From contig VRUJ01000004.1 of assembly GCA_019456165.1 (NCBI GenBank), positions 64,002 to 128,001 of the forward strand: a stretch of 64,000 bases of DNA, given 5' to 3'. The position numbers and the translations under genes were made by a program. The stretch comes from Chloroflexota bacterium (GTDB lineage Bacteria > Chloroflexota > Anaerolineae > Anaerolineales > UBA11579). The notes under the pieces were generated by a model, which worked only from the letters and a program-made list of their open reading frames with translations, ran no database searches and was not told where the DNA came from. Positions 16,330 through 24,120 of the stretch are shown here, piece after piece. The first letter of the stretch is position 1, and every line of letters starts with the position of its first letter.

Positions 16330-16600
16330 GACGGTTCCCGTGGTACCACCCAACTTGCCTGCTACGAGCAGGCTACTCATCACCAACGACCTGAATATTA
16401 TTTCAAACGGTTGGCTTCCCGCATAACGCTGGGGCTGCGTCTCAGACTACTAAACCGAACTTATTCAGTCATTCCCCTGAGCAGCTCGAGAGGGAACTTC
16501 GGCCAGTTTCCACTTGGTTGGGGTTTCAGTCTATGCCCCAGCCTCCCTGTCAGCTTCTACTGGCGTACTTTCCTCTGTCATAACTTTTACAGTTCTTAAA
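16297..16600 (-). promoter_or_regulatory. T-box leader with UUC (Phe) specifier upstream of pheS
   Basis: Read on the minus strand, the leader contains the T-box sequence GGGTGGTACCACGGGAA (about 16336-16352). A perfect terminator stem, TCCCGTCCC/GGGACGGGA (16307-16329), and a U-rich tail follow. In stem I, AGAGG pairs with CCTCT and CCAGT with ACTGG. The loop between them carries GAAGTTC, placing UUC at 16496-16494 as specifier codon for tRNA-Phe. The AAAGTACG on the opposite side fits the GA/K-turn side of the specifier loop. Uncharged tRNA-Phe should stabilise the antiterminator and allow pheS-pheT transcription. Confidence 0.93.
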
Positions 16601-16656
16601 TTGTTGTACTTATTATGCGTAAAAACCCCTATCTGTCAAGAGGCCTAGAAAACAGG

Positions 16657-16747
16657 GAGTGGTGATTTAAGTGGGTTTTTCACACCTGGACAAGGGCCCG
16701 ACGACTTTCGGTCGTAAGCCCCTTGAAAACCACAAGATTCACCGCTC
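16657..16747. repeat. 91-nt imperfect long hairpin downstream of the GAF gene
   Basis: The outer arms GAGTGGTGATTTAAGTGGG and, on the other strand, GAGCGGTGAATCTTGTGG pair with a few mismatches. Nested inside are CAAGGG/CCCTTG and a tight ACGAC-TTTCG-GTCGT stem-loop. Nothing in it codes for protein. It begins 10 bases after the stop of the GAF gene, so it could act as a 3' structure or terminator; it could also be a small palindromic element. With the T-box it accounts for the 16287-16757 gap. Confidence 0.55.
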
Positions 16748-16757
16748 TTAGAAAATA

Positions 16758-17363
16758 TTAGACTTGGCTGTCCTCAGCCAGGTCAATAGCAATAGCCGCC
16801 AAACGCGCCACCAAAAGCATCACGTCCCTATCCGCGGTATTAAATGGCCGGTTGGTAGGAGTATTTATCACCTCAATAGCGCCGATTACGCGTTTCCCAT
16901 CCAATAATGGTACACATATGAGAGAAGCGGTTTTTAGCCCGGTCAGTTTATCAACCATTGAAGAAAACTGCGGGTCAAGACGCACATCTTCCACCAGTTT
17001 GGGCTGCCGGTTTTCCACCACCCATCCGGCTACACCAACCCCGCTTGGCAGGTGGTAATGCATCAGGCTTTCGCGCGCCTCACCAATAACTTCTACAAAT
17101 ACCAATTCACCCGACTCTTCGTCTAGCAGCAGCAAAGAACCATTTTCGGAGTCAACTGCGTCCAAGGCCGCGGCTAAGATTTCGTTGATCAGGCGGTAAA
17201 CATTAGTTTCAGGACCTATAGAATCAAGCTTTTGCTGAAGTCCGGTTAAAGCCTTAATAGCCCGTTGCAAGCGTCCGATGTAATCTTTCAGTGAGTTATT
17301 TTCGGACCGCAGGCGAACGTTTTCTGATTGGAGGTGTCGCAGGGTCTGCGTGTCTTGGCTCAT
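16758..17363 (-). CDS. GAF domain protein with N-terminal coiled coil
   Basis: This 201-residue protein starts with a coiled coil (LRHLQSENVRLRSENNSLKDYIGRLQRAIKAL). A single GAF domain follows (residues about 50-195), with GSLLLLDEESGELVF, SGVGVAGWVVENRQP, LICVPLLDGKRVIGAIEVIN and FNTADRDVMLLVARLAAIA. There is no HD, kinase or GGDEF output domain, so it is a stand-alone cytoplasmic sensor or partner subunit; the ligand is unknown. ATG 17363 is preceded by AAGGAG at 6 bases, which decides it against the upstream frame. It follows the acyltransferase gene by 42 bases on the same strand and may be cotranscribed. Confidence 0.85.
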   Translation of the reverse strand: MSQDTQTLRHLQSENVRLRSENNSLKDYIGRLQRAIKALTGLQQKLDSIGPETNVYRLINEILAAALDAVDSENGSLLLLDEESGELVFVEVIGEARESLMHYHLPSGVGVAGWVVENRQPKLVEDVRLDPQFSSMVDKLTGLKTASLICVPLLDGKRVIGAIEVINTPTNRPFNTADRDVMLLVARLAAIAIDLAEDSQV

Positions 17364-17405
17364 AAGGTACTCCTTATCTGATGCACCATTATACAAGAAA
17401 TCTCC

Positions 17406-18074
17406 CTATTTTGCACCTTTCACCAGTAATTCTTTTAAACGAGAATGCTCTGAATAAAACCCGCGATACTTTTCAGGCAGCAACGCTGCAATTCGACACA
17501 TGATCTCATCTGTTCCTTTCTTCAACGAATCTGCACGTGTAGCGCGCTCCAGAAGAGGCAAGGTGAATGGCTCACCAAAACAAAGGGTTAACTTCGGCCT
17601 ACGCAGGTGTAATATCTCCTTTTGTGCTAATTCCGTACCGGTGATCGCGGTAGGAACAATCAGTGCGCTCGTCTTGGCTGCAATGTAGGCAACTCCTTGC
17701 TTGGCTTCCTGCATTGTTCCTGTATAGCTGCGGGTACCTTCAGGTGAAAACCCTAACATCCAGTTTGCTTTCAAATAATCCTCCGCGTGCCGTATAGCCG
17801 TATGATCGCCGCGTTCTCTGTCTATCCAAATTCCATTCACAGCCTTTACCAGGAAGGGAATTAGAGGGATTTTGCGGTATTTCTCAGCCACCCAACCTGT
17901 CAGATCATCTCGCTTGACCACAGAGAAAACCAAGAAAACATCCAAGCGTCCCAGGTGGTTGATCGTCAGTATGGACGCACCCGATAAGGGTACATTTTCC
18001 AACCCGTCAACTTCAATGCGTGTAAAAACCCGCATGAAAATTTTGACAATAATAAATATGATTTTTCTTGCCAT
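17406..18074 (-). CDS. Lysophospholipid acyltransferase (PlsC-like)
   Basis: This 222-residue membrane-associated acyltransferase carries the catalytic NHX4D motif as NHLGRLD (His40, Asp45) and the glycerophosphate-binding FSPEGTRS block. VPTAITGTE further on corresponds to the block IV proline region. The hydrophobic N-terminus (KIIFIIVKIFMRVF) would anchor it. The likely reaction is acylation of 1-acyl-glycerol-3-phosphate to phosphatidic acid, although related proteins acylate other lysolipids. It is followed by the GAF gene and is divergent from the foldase lipoprotein gene. Confidence 0.85.
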   Translation of the reverse strand: MARKIIFIIVKIFMRVFTRIEVDGLENVPLSGASILTINHLGRLDVFLVFSVVKRDDLTGWVAEKYRKIPLIPFLVKAVNGIWIDRERGDHTAIRHAEDYLKANWMLGFSPEGTRSYTGTMQEAKQGVAYIAAKTSALIVPTAITGTELAQKEILHLRRPKLTLCFGEPFTLPLLERATRADSLKKGTDEIMCRIAALLPEKYRGFYSEHSRLKELLVKGAK

Positions 18075-18129
18075 GTGATTTCTCCACAGTTAGATTTTAT
18101 CCTAAGTGCACGAAAAAACCAGAACCGAT

Positions 18130-18157
18130 TTGTACTAATATGAAATGGTTGTATAAT
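18130..18157 (+). promoter_or_regulatory. Sigma70-like promoter of the foldase lipoprotein gene
   Basis: TTGTAC (18130-18135) and a perfect TATAAT (18152-18157) are separated by 16 bases. Predicted transcription starts near 18164, about 75-90 bases before the candidate start codons of the PpiC-type gene. Confidence 0.6.
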
Positions 18158-18251
18158 GTTCTGGCTTTTCATCCTGCCAGCCGGATATTACCCAACCCCG
18201 CTTCAGGAAAATGATTTCCACACCCGAAGGAAGAATTTGAATGACAATAAC

Positions 18252-19166
18252 ATGAAGTACCACCCCACTTCGCTAATCTGGTTATTTGCTGTTGCACTAA
18301 TTTCTTTAACCGCTTGCAGTTCCGTGATTACTCCCACTCCAGATGCCCCTAACACTCCAAGCGTGCCGCCCAGCAATCCAACCTCATCTCTTATCGCAGC
18401 CTCTCCTACCGCCGTTCAAGCTGCAGCCGTGGTAAACGGAGAGATCATCACATTAGCTGCTTTCCAAGCTAGCCTGGCCCGTTTCCTGGATGCCCAAGCA
18501 CAAGTTGGCACACTTCTAGCAACTGAAGACTCAAACACCCGTGTCCTGGATGAACTAATCGACCGCTTGCTGCTGGCTCAGGTCGCTCGTTCATCGGGAT
18601 TTACAGCCGAGGATAGCCTAGTGGAGCAACGCGTGGAACAATTAGCTGAAGATGTAGGAGGGCAGGAAACTCTAAACGCCTGGATGGCTGCAAACTATTA
18701 TTCGCCTGTAAGTTTCAGCGAAGAGCTGCGTCTGGAACTAGAGGCTGCCTGGATGCGGGATCAAATTATTGCAGATGTTCCTGAATTTGCCGAGCAAGTA
18801 CTTGCCCGGCAGGTATTGCTGAATACTTCCTTTGAGGCAGAACGTCTGTATAGCCAATTGCAAAACGGCGCTTCATTTGATACCATCGTCACCAACAACG
18901 ACCCGCTTGGGCTTGGTTATTTAGGTTGGTTTCCCCGCGGCTACTTGATCGACCAGGAATTAGAAGATGCAGCATTTGCCTTACAGCCCGGTGAATACAG
19001 CCAGGTGATAGAAACGCGTCTCGGCTTCCATATTATTCAAGTGCTGGACTACGACCCAGCCCGAGAACTTTCTGCCGATGCCCGTCTGACTTTCCAAACC
19101 AGGCTAATCCAGACATGGCTCATCGAAAAACGCAGCCAAAGTCAAATCGATATTCGCTTACCTTAA
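18252..19166 (+). CDS. PpiC/SurA-type peptidylprolyl isomerase lipoprotein
   Basis: This protein of about 304 residues starts with a lipoprotein signal (LIWLFAVALISLTACSS, lipobox LTAC) and a Thr/Pro-rich linker. A SurA-N-like helical domain follows (AAAVVNGEIITLAAFQASLARFL). The parvulin domain comes next, with RQVLLNTSFEAERLYSQLQNGASF, GYLGWFPRG and QVIETRLGFHIIQVLD. It should be anchored outside the membrane and assist folding of exported proteins. TTG 18237 lies closer to the AAGGAAG ribosome site (18227-18233) and would add five residues; I give ATG 18252 as the conservative start. Confidence 0.87.
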   Translation: MKYHPTSLIWLFAVALISLTACSSVITPTPDAPNTPSVPPSNPTSSLIAASPTAVQAAAVVNGEIITLAAFQASLARFLDAQAQVGTLLATEDSNTRVLDELIDRLLLAQVARSSGFTAEDSLVEQRVEQLAEDVGGQETLNAWMAANYYSPVSFSEELRLELEAAWMRDQIIADVPEFAEQVLARQVLLNTSFEAERLYSQLQNGASFDTIVTNNDPLGLGYLGWFPRGYLIDQELEDAAFALQPGEYSQVIETRLGFHIIQVLDYDPARELSADARLTFQTRLIQTWLIEKRSQSQIDIRLP

Positions 19167-19261
19167 ACATCATTTCGCTATTAAAATAATGACTATGCAA
19201 ATAAAAGTAACTTATTTAGAAACAAATAGACGCCAGTTCACACTCTATTGGGAATGTTCAT

Positions 19262-20035
19262 ATGGATGCCTTTGATTTTACGGACGATTCACCAGAAAAA
19301 CCAAAGCGGGAACTCAACCTAAACTTCGCCGGGTTGATTTGGGATTTAGCAACAGTCCTATTCCTGGTAAGTGCCTTATTCGTAGGGGGCTGGTTCGTAG
19401 CAGTATTCTTAAACCCTCAAAGCGGTTTAAACCCTTGGTCGCCAGTACCTGTGGTCGAGGTCACCTTGCCTCCTATCGCCACGTTACCCCCAGCTCAACA
19501 AAGTGAGGCCACAGCAACACCCGAAACTCCCAGCCCAGTTACAGCAATCCCAACGGATATACCTACTGCCACATCAACCACCCAGCTCTTGCCTACACCT
19601 ACTGAAACCATTCTCATCACCTCCACTCCTACCGAGCCATCCAACGGTGGTGGGCTGCCATACGAAATGCAGGTCGGCAATCCCATCTATTTAGCCTCCA
19701 CAATCTACCACCCAGACCTGGGATGCAGTTTCTTGGGCGTCGGTGGGCAAGCATTCGATATGAATGGGTCACCTGTTCAAGGGTTTATCATCCGGTTAAC
19801 CGGCACCTTGAACGGAGACTTTCTTGAATTCTTGACCCGCACAGGGGCAGCAACACAGTATGGACCTGGCGGTTACGAGATCAAAATAAGCGATCAACCA
19901 GCCGAGTCTACAAACGACCTACGGATCGTTTTGCTCGACCAGGAAAGCGTGCCAATTTCCGAACCCGTCTTTTTCGATACTTTTGACGATTGCAATCGCA
20001 ACGTGGTCTTGATCAATTTCGTCGAATCTCCTTAA
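19262..20035 (+). CDS. Membrane-anchored protein with Thr/Pro linker and extracytoplasmic domain
   Basis: This 257-residue protein has a short acidic cytoplasmic tail and one membrane helix (LIWDLATVLFLVSALFVGGWFVAVFL, residues about 26-51). A long Thr/Pro/Ser-rich linker follows (residues about 65-125). The C-terminal domain of about 110 residues contains GCSFLGVGGQAFDMNGSPVQ and looks like a carboxypeptidase-regulatory or Ig-like beta sandwich. I do not recognise a named family for the whole protein. The linker resembles cell-wall-spanning regions of other surface proteins in this window. It follows the foldase gene by 95 bases on the same strand. Confidence 0.65.
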   Translation: MDAFDFTDDSPEKPKRELNLNFAGLIWDLATVLFLVSALFVGGWFVAVFLNPQSGLNPWSPVPVVEVTLPPIATLPPAQQSEATATPETPSPVTAIPTDIPTATSTTQLLPTPTETILITSTPTEPSNGGGLPYEMQVGNPIYLASTIYHPDLGCSFLGVGGQAFDMNGSPVQGFIIRLTGTLNGDFLEFLTRTGAATQYGPGGYEIKISDQPAESTNDLRIVLLDQESVPISEPVFFDTFDDCNRNVVLINFVESP

Positions 20036-20434
20036 ATCTCGTATGGTTTAGGTTGAGTTGAACAAATAAATATTTGTTTAAGGGCGAGTTTATTCAGAAA
20101 TATTCACCAAGCATGTTTTGATTTATCAGTTTGTTTGGTGGAATATCAAACATTTGATGTAGATAAGATTTACGGAATATTAATTGCGGTTTTTAGGGGT
20201 CTCAACTTTACCTCAAGCTATACAAAAATCCATCAATTTTTAGATCAAGCAGAATGACCTTCTTTTTATCCGCGTTCATCTGCGGTTAATTTCTTTAGTG
20301 CCAGTATCCGAATAATAGGGAAATGAAAAAATCATTTTAACCGCAGATAAATACAGATATTCATGGATATTACGATAAGGCAGAACTTTATAGGTGGAGG
20401 ATTAGACAGCGGTATCGAAAAATAAATTACCCCC
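20036..20434. other. Intergenic region with a REP-like inverted repeat
   Basis: This 399-bp gap between convergent genes holds no convincing gene. It contains TATCCGCGTTCATCTGCGGT at 20267-20286. An inverted partner, TTAACCGCAGATAAATACAG, begins at 20337; 19 of 23 bases in the arms match. The phrase recurs as a dispersed element in many environmental bacterial genomes. The rest is AT-rich without a clear promoter. Confidence 0.5.
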
Positions 20435-21637
20435 TCACCCTACGAAGACTTCCACTAATACCCGGCAAACCAACTCAACCTGCTCTTCGGTCATCACACT
20501 GGAAAAAGGCAATGCTAGACCTCGCCTCCCCAAGTCCTCGGTCACCGGAAAATCACCTTCCTGGTAGCCAAACTTTTCAACCATATATGGTTGAAGATGA
20601 ATAGGCGCAAAGTACGGGCGCGAAGGGATGCCTTTATCTGCGAGCTTCTGTACTAATGCATCCCTGTCGATTTCAGCGTTTACCCGAATCACGTACACAA
20701 ACCAGCTCATGCGTGTTGTAGTGGGAGCTACTTGCGGGGTTTCTACTAACGGTAATTCAGCCAGGCGTTCTTCGTACCAACCAGCCACTTTTTCGCGTTT
20801 AGCCAGCATTTCCTCCAGCCTGCCTAACTGCACGCGGCCCAGTACAGCGCTCATTTCGTCCATGCGGTAGTTGTAACCCAGGTATGTATGCTGCAGCCAT
20901 GTATCGCCTGGAGCGCGACCCTGGTTACGCAAAGCGCGCATGAAATCCGCGGCTGCATCATCATCAGTCACGACCACGCCGCCCTCGGCGGTGGTCATCT
21001 GCTTGTTGGGGAAAAAAGCGAAAACCGCCGAATCACCCAGTGTACCCGCCTGGCGGTCTTTGTATTTCGCACCCATAGCTTCGCAGGCATCCTCAATCAC
21101 TGTCAGATTAAACTGGCTGGCAACTTTTAGGATTTCATCCATATCAGCAGGCTGCCCGAAGACATCCACGGGTAGTACGGCTTTTAGTTTCCCCCCAACC
21201 ACAGCTCCGCGCCGCGGCAGCCATTTACGACCCGCAGGACCGCCTGCATCTAGATCCATTACGGCCTGGCGTAATTGTGTCGTGTCAATATTACCGCTGA
21301 ACGGGTCAACATCCACAAACACAGGCACCGCATTCTCGAACAATAATACATTACTGGAGGCCACGAAAGAAAAAGGTGTCGTAATCACCAAGTCTCCGCT
21401 GGTGATACCTGCGGCGCGCACACACAAATGCAGCCCTGCAGTGCCAGAACTGATTGCAATGGCATGCTTGAGGCCAGTGTATTCGGCCACCCCTGCCTCA
21501 AAGTCCTGGTAGTGCGGTCCCATGCTCAAATTAGGGGTTTGTAAAACCGCAGCCACAGCATCTCGTTCAGCATCGGTCAGGTCAGGGGAGGATAGCGGCA
21601 CAATAAATTCTGGTGAAGAGTTATTATCTGAAGTCAA
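20435..21637 (-). CDS. DegT/DnrJ/EryC1/StrS family PLP-dependent aminotransferase
   Basis: This 400-residue protein is a nucleotide-sugar aminotransferase-like enzyme. It has AISSGTAGLHLCVRAAGI for cofactor phosphate, DACEAMGAKY with the pyridine-binding Asp, and FAFFPNKQMTTAEGGVVVT with Lys212 as the PLP Schiff-base residue. The family transaminates 3- or 4-keto-hexose nucleotides for surface glycans or secondary metabolites. The large polysaccharide cluster in this window is about 30 kb away, so a link with it is only a possibility. An apparent insertion of about 20 residues (DAGGPAGRKWLPRRGAVVGG) replaces the usual short loop before LPVDVFGQ. Confidence 0.88.
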   Translation of the reverse strand: MTSDNNSSPEFIVPLSSPDLTDAERDAVAAVLQTPNLSMGPHYQDFEAGVAEYTGLKHAIAISSGTAGLHLCVRAAGITSGDLVITTPFSFVASSNVLLFENAVPVFVDVDPFSGNIDTTQLRQAVMDLDAGGPAGRKWLPRRGAVVGGKLKAVLPVDVFGQPADMDEILKVASQFNLTVIEDACEAMGAKYKDRQAGTLGDSAVFAFFPNKQMTTAEGGVVVTDDDAAADFMRALRNQGRAPGDTWLQHTYLGYNYRMDEMSAVLGRVQLGRLEEMLAKREKVAGWYEERLAELPLVETPQVAPTTTRMSWFVYVIRVNAEIDRDALVQKLADKGIPSRPYFAPIHLQPYMVEKFGYQEGDFPVTEDLGRRGLALPFSSVMTEEQVELVCRVLVEVFVG

Positions 21638-21667
21638 AAATTAACACCTCTCTCGTAAATTCGTCCA

Positions 21668-22477
21668 TTAGCTGAGTAATAACCAAACGCCTACAACAGC
21701 GAGCGCTCCAAATATTGAACTGAAGAAATTGACCAGGTCATTATTGAACCAAGGCCAGCCGCGGTGTAAAACAGTAGGCGTGCCGCAGGTATGCACAGGG
21801 TAACTCTCGGTTTCTTTCTGGTCAAGGGGACAATAATACATCGCCTGTATTGTAGCTCCAAATAATGAGTCTAGGGTTGCACCCAGCAGGCCTGCCAGGG
21901 TGATGGGAAAAAAACTGTCCAATAAGCCAATTTGCGGATTTAACAACCCAGCAATTAGAGCGATAAATCCCGCGCCACCAAAGGTGGCCAGTGTCCCCAA
22001 TTTTGTCACACCCCCAGAAGCGCCGCGCTCTACCGCCTTACCACTAGTTATCAGGCGCGGCGGTAAAGTGCTCAAGACACCCAACTCTGTCGCCCAGGTG
22101 TCTGCATTGACAGTTGCCATCGCGCCGGCAAATGCTAACCACGGCCACACCTGGGATGGAAACGCCATCTGGATAACTACCAGCAAAGTCCCTAATCCGC
22201 CGTTTGCCAGCACCTGGCCCCAATCTCGCTGGGAACCCTTGGCAAACTTCTCTCCCAAACTAGCTTTGCGTTTATTATTTGCCTTAGAAAGCGAGCTTGA
22301 AGAAATAAAGAAGGCCAGTAAGAGTACCCCCCAGTTGAAACCTCCTAAAGCAAAGATCAACCCCCCGGTTAGCGCTGCCGCCCAAGCTCCACTGCGGTCC
22401 AATGCTTTAACCCGCCAGGACACAGCTGCAAGCAAAACCCCAAAAATAAGTCCTGTCAAAAACTGTAGCGTATTCAC
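21668..22477 (-). CDS. DUF92 family membrane protein (VTE6-like)
   Basis: This 269-residue protein has about six membrane helices and the DUF92 hallmarks: SSSLSKANNKRKASLGEKFAKGSQRDWGQVLANGG, ATVNADTWATELGVLS, ERGASGGVTKLGTLAT and HRGWPWFNNDLVNFFSS. The family includes plant VTE6, a phytyl-phosphate kinase, so a polyprenyl-phosphate kinase role is possible for the bacterial members but untested. The start is GTG 22477 without a clear ribosome site. The upstream 90 bases contain five DnaA-box-like 9-mers, the nearest only 2 bases before this start, so expression may respond to DnaA. Confidence 0.85.
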   Translation of the reverse strand: MNTLQFLTGLIFGVLLAAVSWRVKALDRSGAWAAALTGGLIFALGGFNWGVLLLAFFISSSSLSKANNKRKASLGEKFAKGSQRDWGQVLANGGLGTLLVVIQMAFPSQVWPWLAFAGAMATVNADTWATELGVLSTLPPRLITSGKAVERGASGGVTKLGTLATFGGAGFIALIAGLLNPQIGLLDSFFPITLAGLLGATLDSLFGATIQAMYYCPLDQKETESYPVHTCGTPTVLHRGWPWFNNDLVNFFSSIFGALAVVGVWLLLS

Positions 22478-22479
22478 CT

Positions 22480-22564
22480 TGTGGATAACCTGCGGTTTTT
22501 AGTGGATAAAGAGTGTGGATAAATCATTGATAACTGTGGATAATTAGGGATAGTGTGTGGATAT
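22480..22564 (-). promoter_or_regulatory. Array of five DnaA-box-like 9-mers, mostly at 21-bp spacing
   Basis: On the minus strand the consensus TTATCCACA occurs exactly at 22480-22488, 22514-22522 and 22535-22543. One-mismatch versions lie at 22501-22509 and 22556-22564. All point the same way. Start-to-start distances are 21, 13, 21 and 21 bases. The array fills the gap between two minus-strand genes and ends 2 bases upstream of the DUF92 start codon. Confidence 0.7.
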
Positions 22565-23473
22565 TTAACCAGCCCTAAGGATGATGTATACGCCTCCCAG
22601 AAAAAGTATCGCAGTTAGCACACTGCTGCCCCACAATAAGAAAGGCCATGCAGGATCTTTTTTCTGTCGGTAGAAAAACACCGCAAGCACAAAATTTCCT
22701 AGAAAGAAGAAAACGTTAATGGCTGGCAGTAAAAATAACTGTGCAGCAGGCACAGGGGGCAGTAACGATCCATTGGGAGTAAAGCCCAATGCTACGGTTT
22801 CCCGTAACGGGACGGTAATAGCAACCCAGGTCAACAAAGCAAGATTTAGCATCAAGCCAACAATTATCAAAACCCTTGCAATAGGGGATTCCCAAACTTC
22901 GGCCAATAAAAAGTTTGCATGAATCGATCGCGGAGCTAGAGGTCTCAGACTGCCCAATTCCATTTGCTCTTGGAAAACCTGTAAAAATGAACCGCTGTCT
23001 GCCGGCGATATAACGAAAACATTTTCCTGTGTAGCAACTACTACCAAATGCCTCACATCAGAAGCTAAAAATTCAACCGCATCTACATCATCGAAATGCT
23101 GCACACCCAAAAGACTACCCGGCCAACGAATTCGAGGTAAAACCAAGGGTTGATCCAGGGTTTCTGCTAGCTGGACCCATTTTACATGAGTGATAGGTAT
23201 ATCCTCTACCCGCAGCCCCCACTGCACTCGAAGCCCCTCACGCCCCAAAACGTAACCTGCCCTATTGAGTGCAAACATCCGGTAAACTAACAGCGGTAAT
23301 GGCATCGCGAGAAATAAAGCCCCGAGTAATGATATAAGGAAAACAGGGCCAATCTCTGCCTGGGTTGCTTCGTTAAACAACCAAACTATAGATACGCTCA
23401 GGGCTAGAATAACCGCGCTGTGAAAGATGTTGCCAGCCAAGCGTGGAGGTTTGAAAAAAATAGGGTCATCCAT
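22565..23473 (-). CDS. PH-like domain membrane protein of unknown function
   Basis: This protein of about 302 residues has two N-terminal membrane helices (FHSAVILALSVSIVWLF, FLISLLGALFLAMPLPLLVY). A soluble beta-rich domain follows (residues about 85-190: GYVLGREGLRVQWGLRVEDIP, VRHLVVVATQENVFVISPAD), resembling bacterial PH domains. Three C-terminal helices complete it. Such proteins are membrane-associated and mostly uncharacterised. ATG 23473 is preferred; TTG 23506 would add eleven residues, and neither has a good ribosome site. Confidence 0.65.
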   Translation of the reverse strand: MDDPIFFKPPRLAGNIFHSAVILALSVSIVWLFNEATQAEIGPVFLISLLGALFLAMPLPLLVYRMFALNRAGYVLGREGLRVQWGLRVEDIPITHVKWVQLAETLDQPLVLPRIRWPGSLLGVQHFDDVDAVEFLASDVRHLVVVATQENVFVISPADSGSFLQVFQEQMELGSLRPLAPRSIHANFLLAEVWESPIARVLIIVGLMLNLALLTWVAITVPLRETVALGFTPNGSLLPPVPAAQLFLLPAINVFFFLGNFVLAVFFYRQKKDPAWPFLLWGSSVLTAILFLGGVYIILRAG

Positions 23474-23871
23474 GTCTTTTTTTGGTGGCTTTTGTTGCCA
23501 GTTCAACCTCTATATATTATCCAGTAATTTTCAGGTTGGGAAGGCCTCACATTCATTATTCACATCCTAATCCAACATCCAGATTAGTAGATCCAAAAGG
23601 ATTAGAGATAAAATTTTTCAGGAGTCCTGGATATAATTCCATCCGTTTCGATTTCTTCAAATTGCAATGCCCAGCATGCCAGTAGAATCCACCTGTCACG
23701 CCGTCCAAAGGTAATCAATCATAACCCCAACAAGAATGAAATGCAAATCTACTTGACCAGCTAGAAATGCGGATATACAATTTTAATCGCATCAATAAAA
23801 ATATCGAACAACACGCCTCTAGGGTAACTCCCAGGGGGTAAGTTGTTCGCGTTATTAGGAGTCAAACAACT
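23474..23871. other. Divergent intergenic region
   Basis: This 398-bp gap between divergent genes holds no coding region I can support. The right part carries the promoter at 23753-23781 and an untranslated leader. That leader contains AACAAC...GTTGTT arms around GGGTAACTCCCAGGGGG, a possible small hairpin just before the AGGAG at 23857-23861. The left 250 bases show nothing recognisable. Confidence 0.5.
23753..23781 (+). promoter_or_regulatory. Sigma70-like promoter of the MutL/DUF6754 gene cluster
   Basis: TTGACC (23753-23758), a 17-base spacer and TACAAT (23776-23781) form the best-spaced promoter in this part of the window. It lies about 90 bases before the first gene of an eight-gene co-directional run. 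Confidence 0.65.
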
Positions 23872-24120
23872 TTGCAGCGACACGAGCATATCTGGCAGGA
23901 TTGGGCCGAGCAGTTGCGACACCGGGGTTTGGGAGAATTCATCGCTACTATTCTCGAGGTTACCACGCCCTTAAATTTGGCGGCCGCGCAACTAGTCTAC
24001 ATCGGCCAACCCGTGTTGTCAGGAATATTGCCAAGAGATAACATCAATGCTCTAGCAATATTGCTGGAAAACCCACACATGACCCAGGCTTTTGTCAGCC
24101 AACTGAGAGAGGAAAACTGA
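23872..24120 (+). CDS. Small hypothetical protein, first gene of the MutL/DUF6754 cluster
   Basis: This 82-residue, mostly helical protein (HEHIWQDWAEQLRHRGLGEF, then LNLAAAQLVYIGQPVLSGIL) has no export signal and one mildly hydrophobic segment. It starts at TTG 23872, 10 bases after AGGAG. Its TGA overlaps the next ATG (TGATG), so translation of the two is coupled. I do not recognise the family. The position makes it a probable peripheral subunit or adaptor of the membrane complex encoded downstream. Confidence 0.65.
   Translation: MQRHEHIWQDWAEQLRHRGLGEFIATILEVTTPLNLAAAQLVYIGQPVLSGILPRDNINALAILLENPHMTQAFVSQLREEN

Noticed and set aside
22480-22564. Chromosomal replication origin
   Set aside because: DnaA boxes are present but there is no dnaA, dnaN, gyrB, rpmH or parA nearby and no long AT-rich unwinding region; recorded as a DnaA-box array only.
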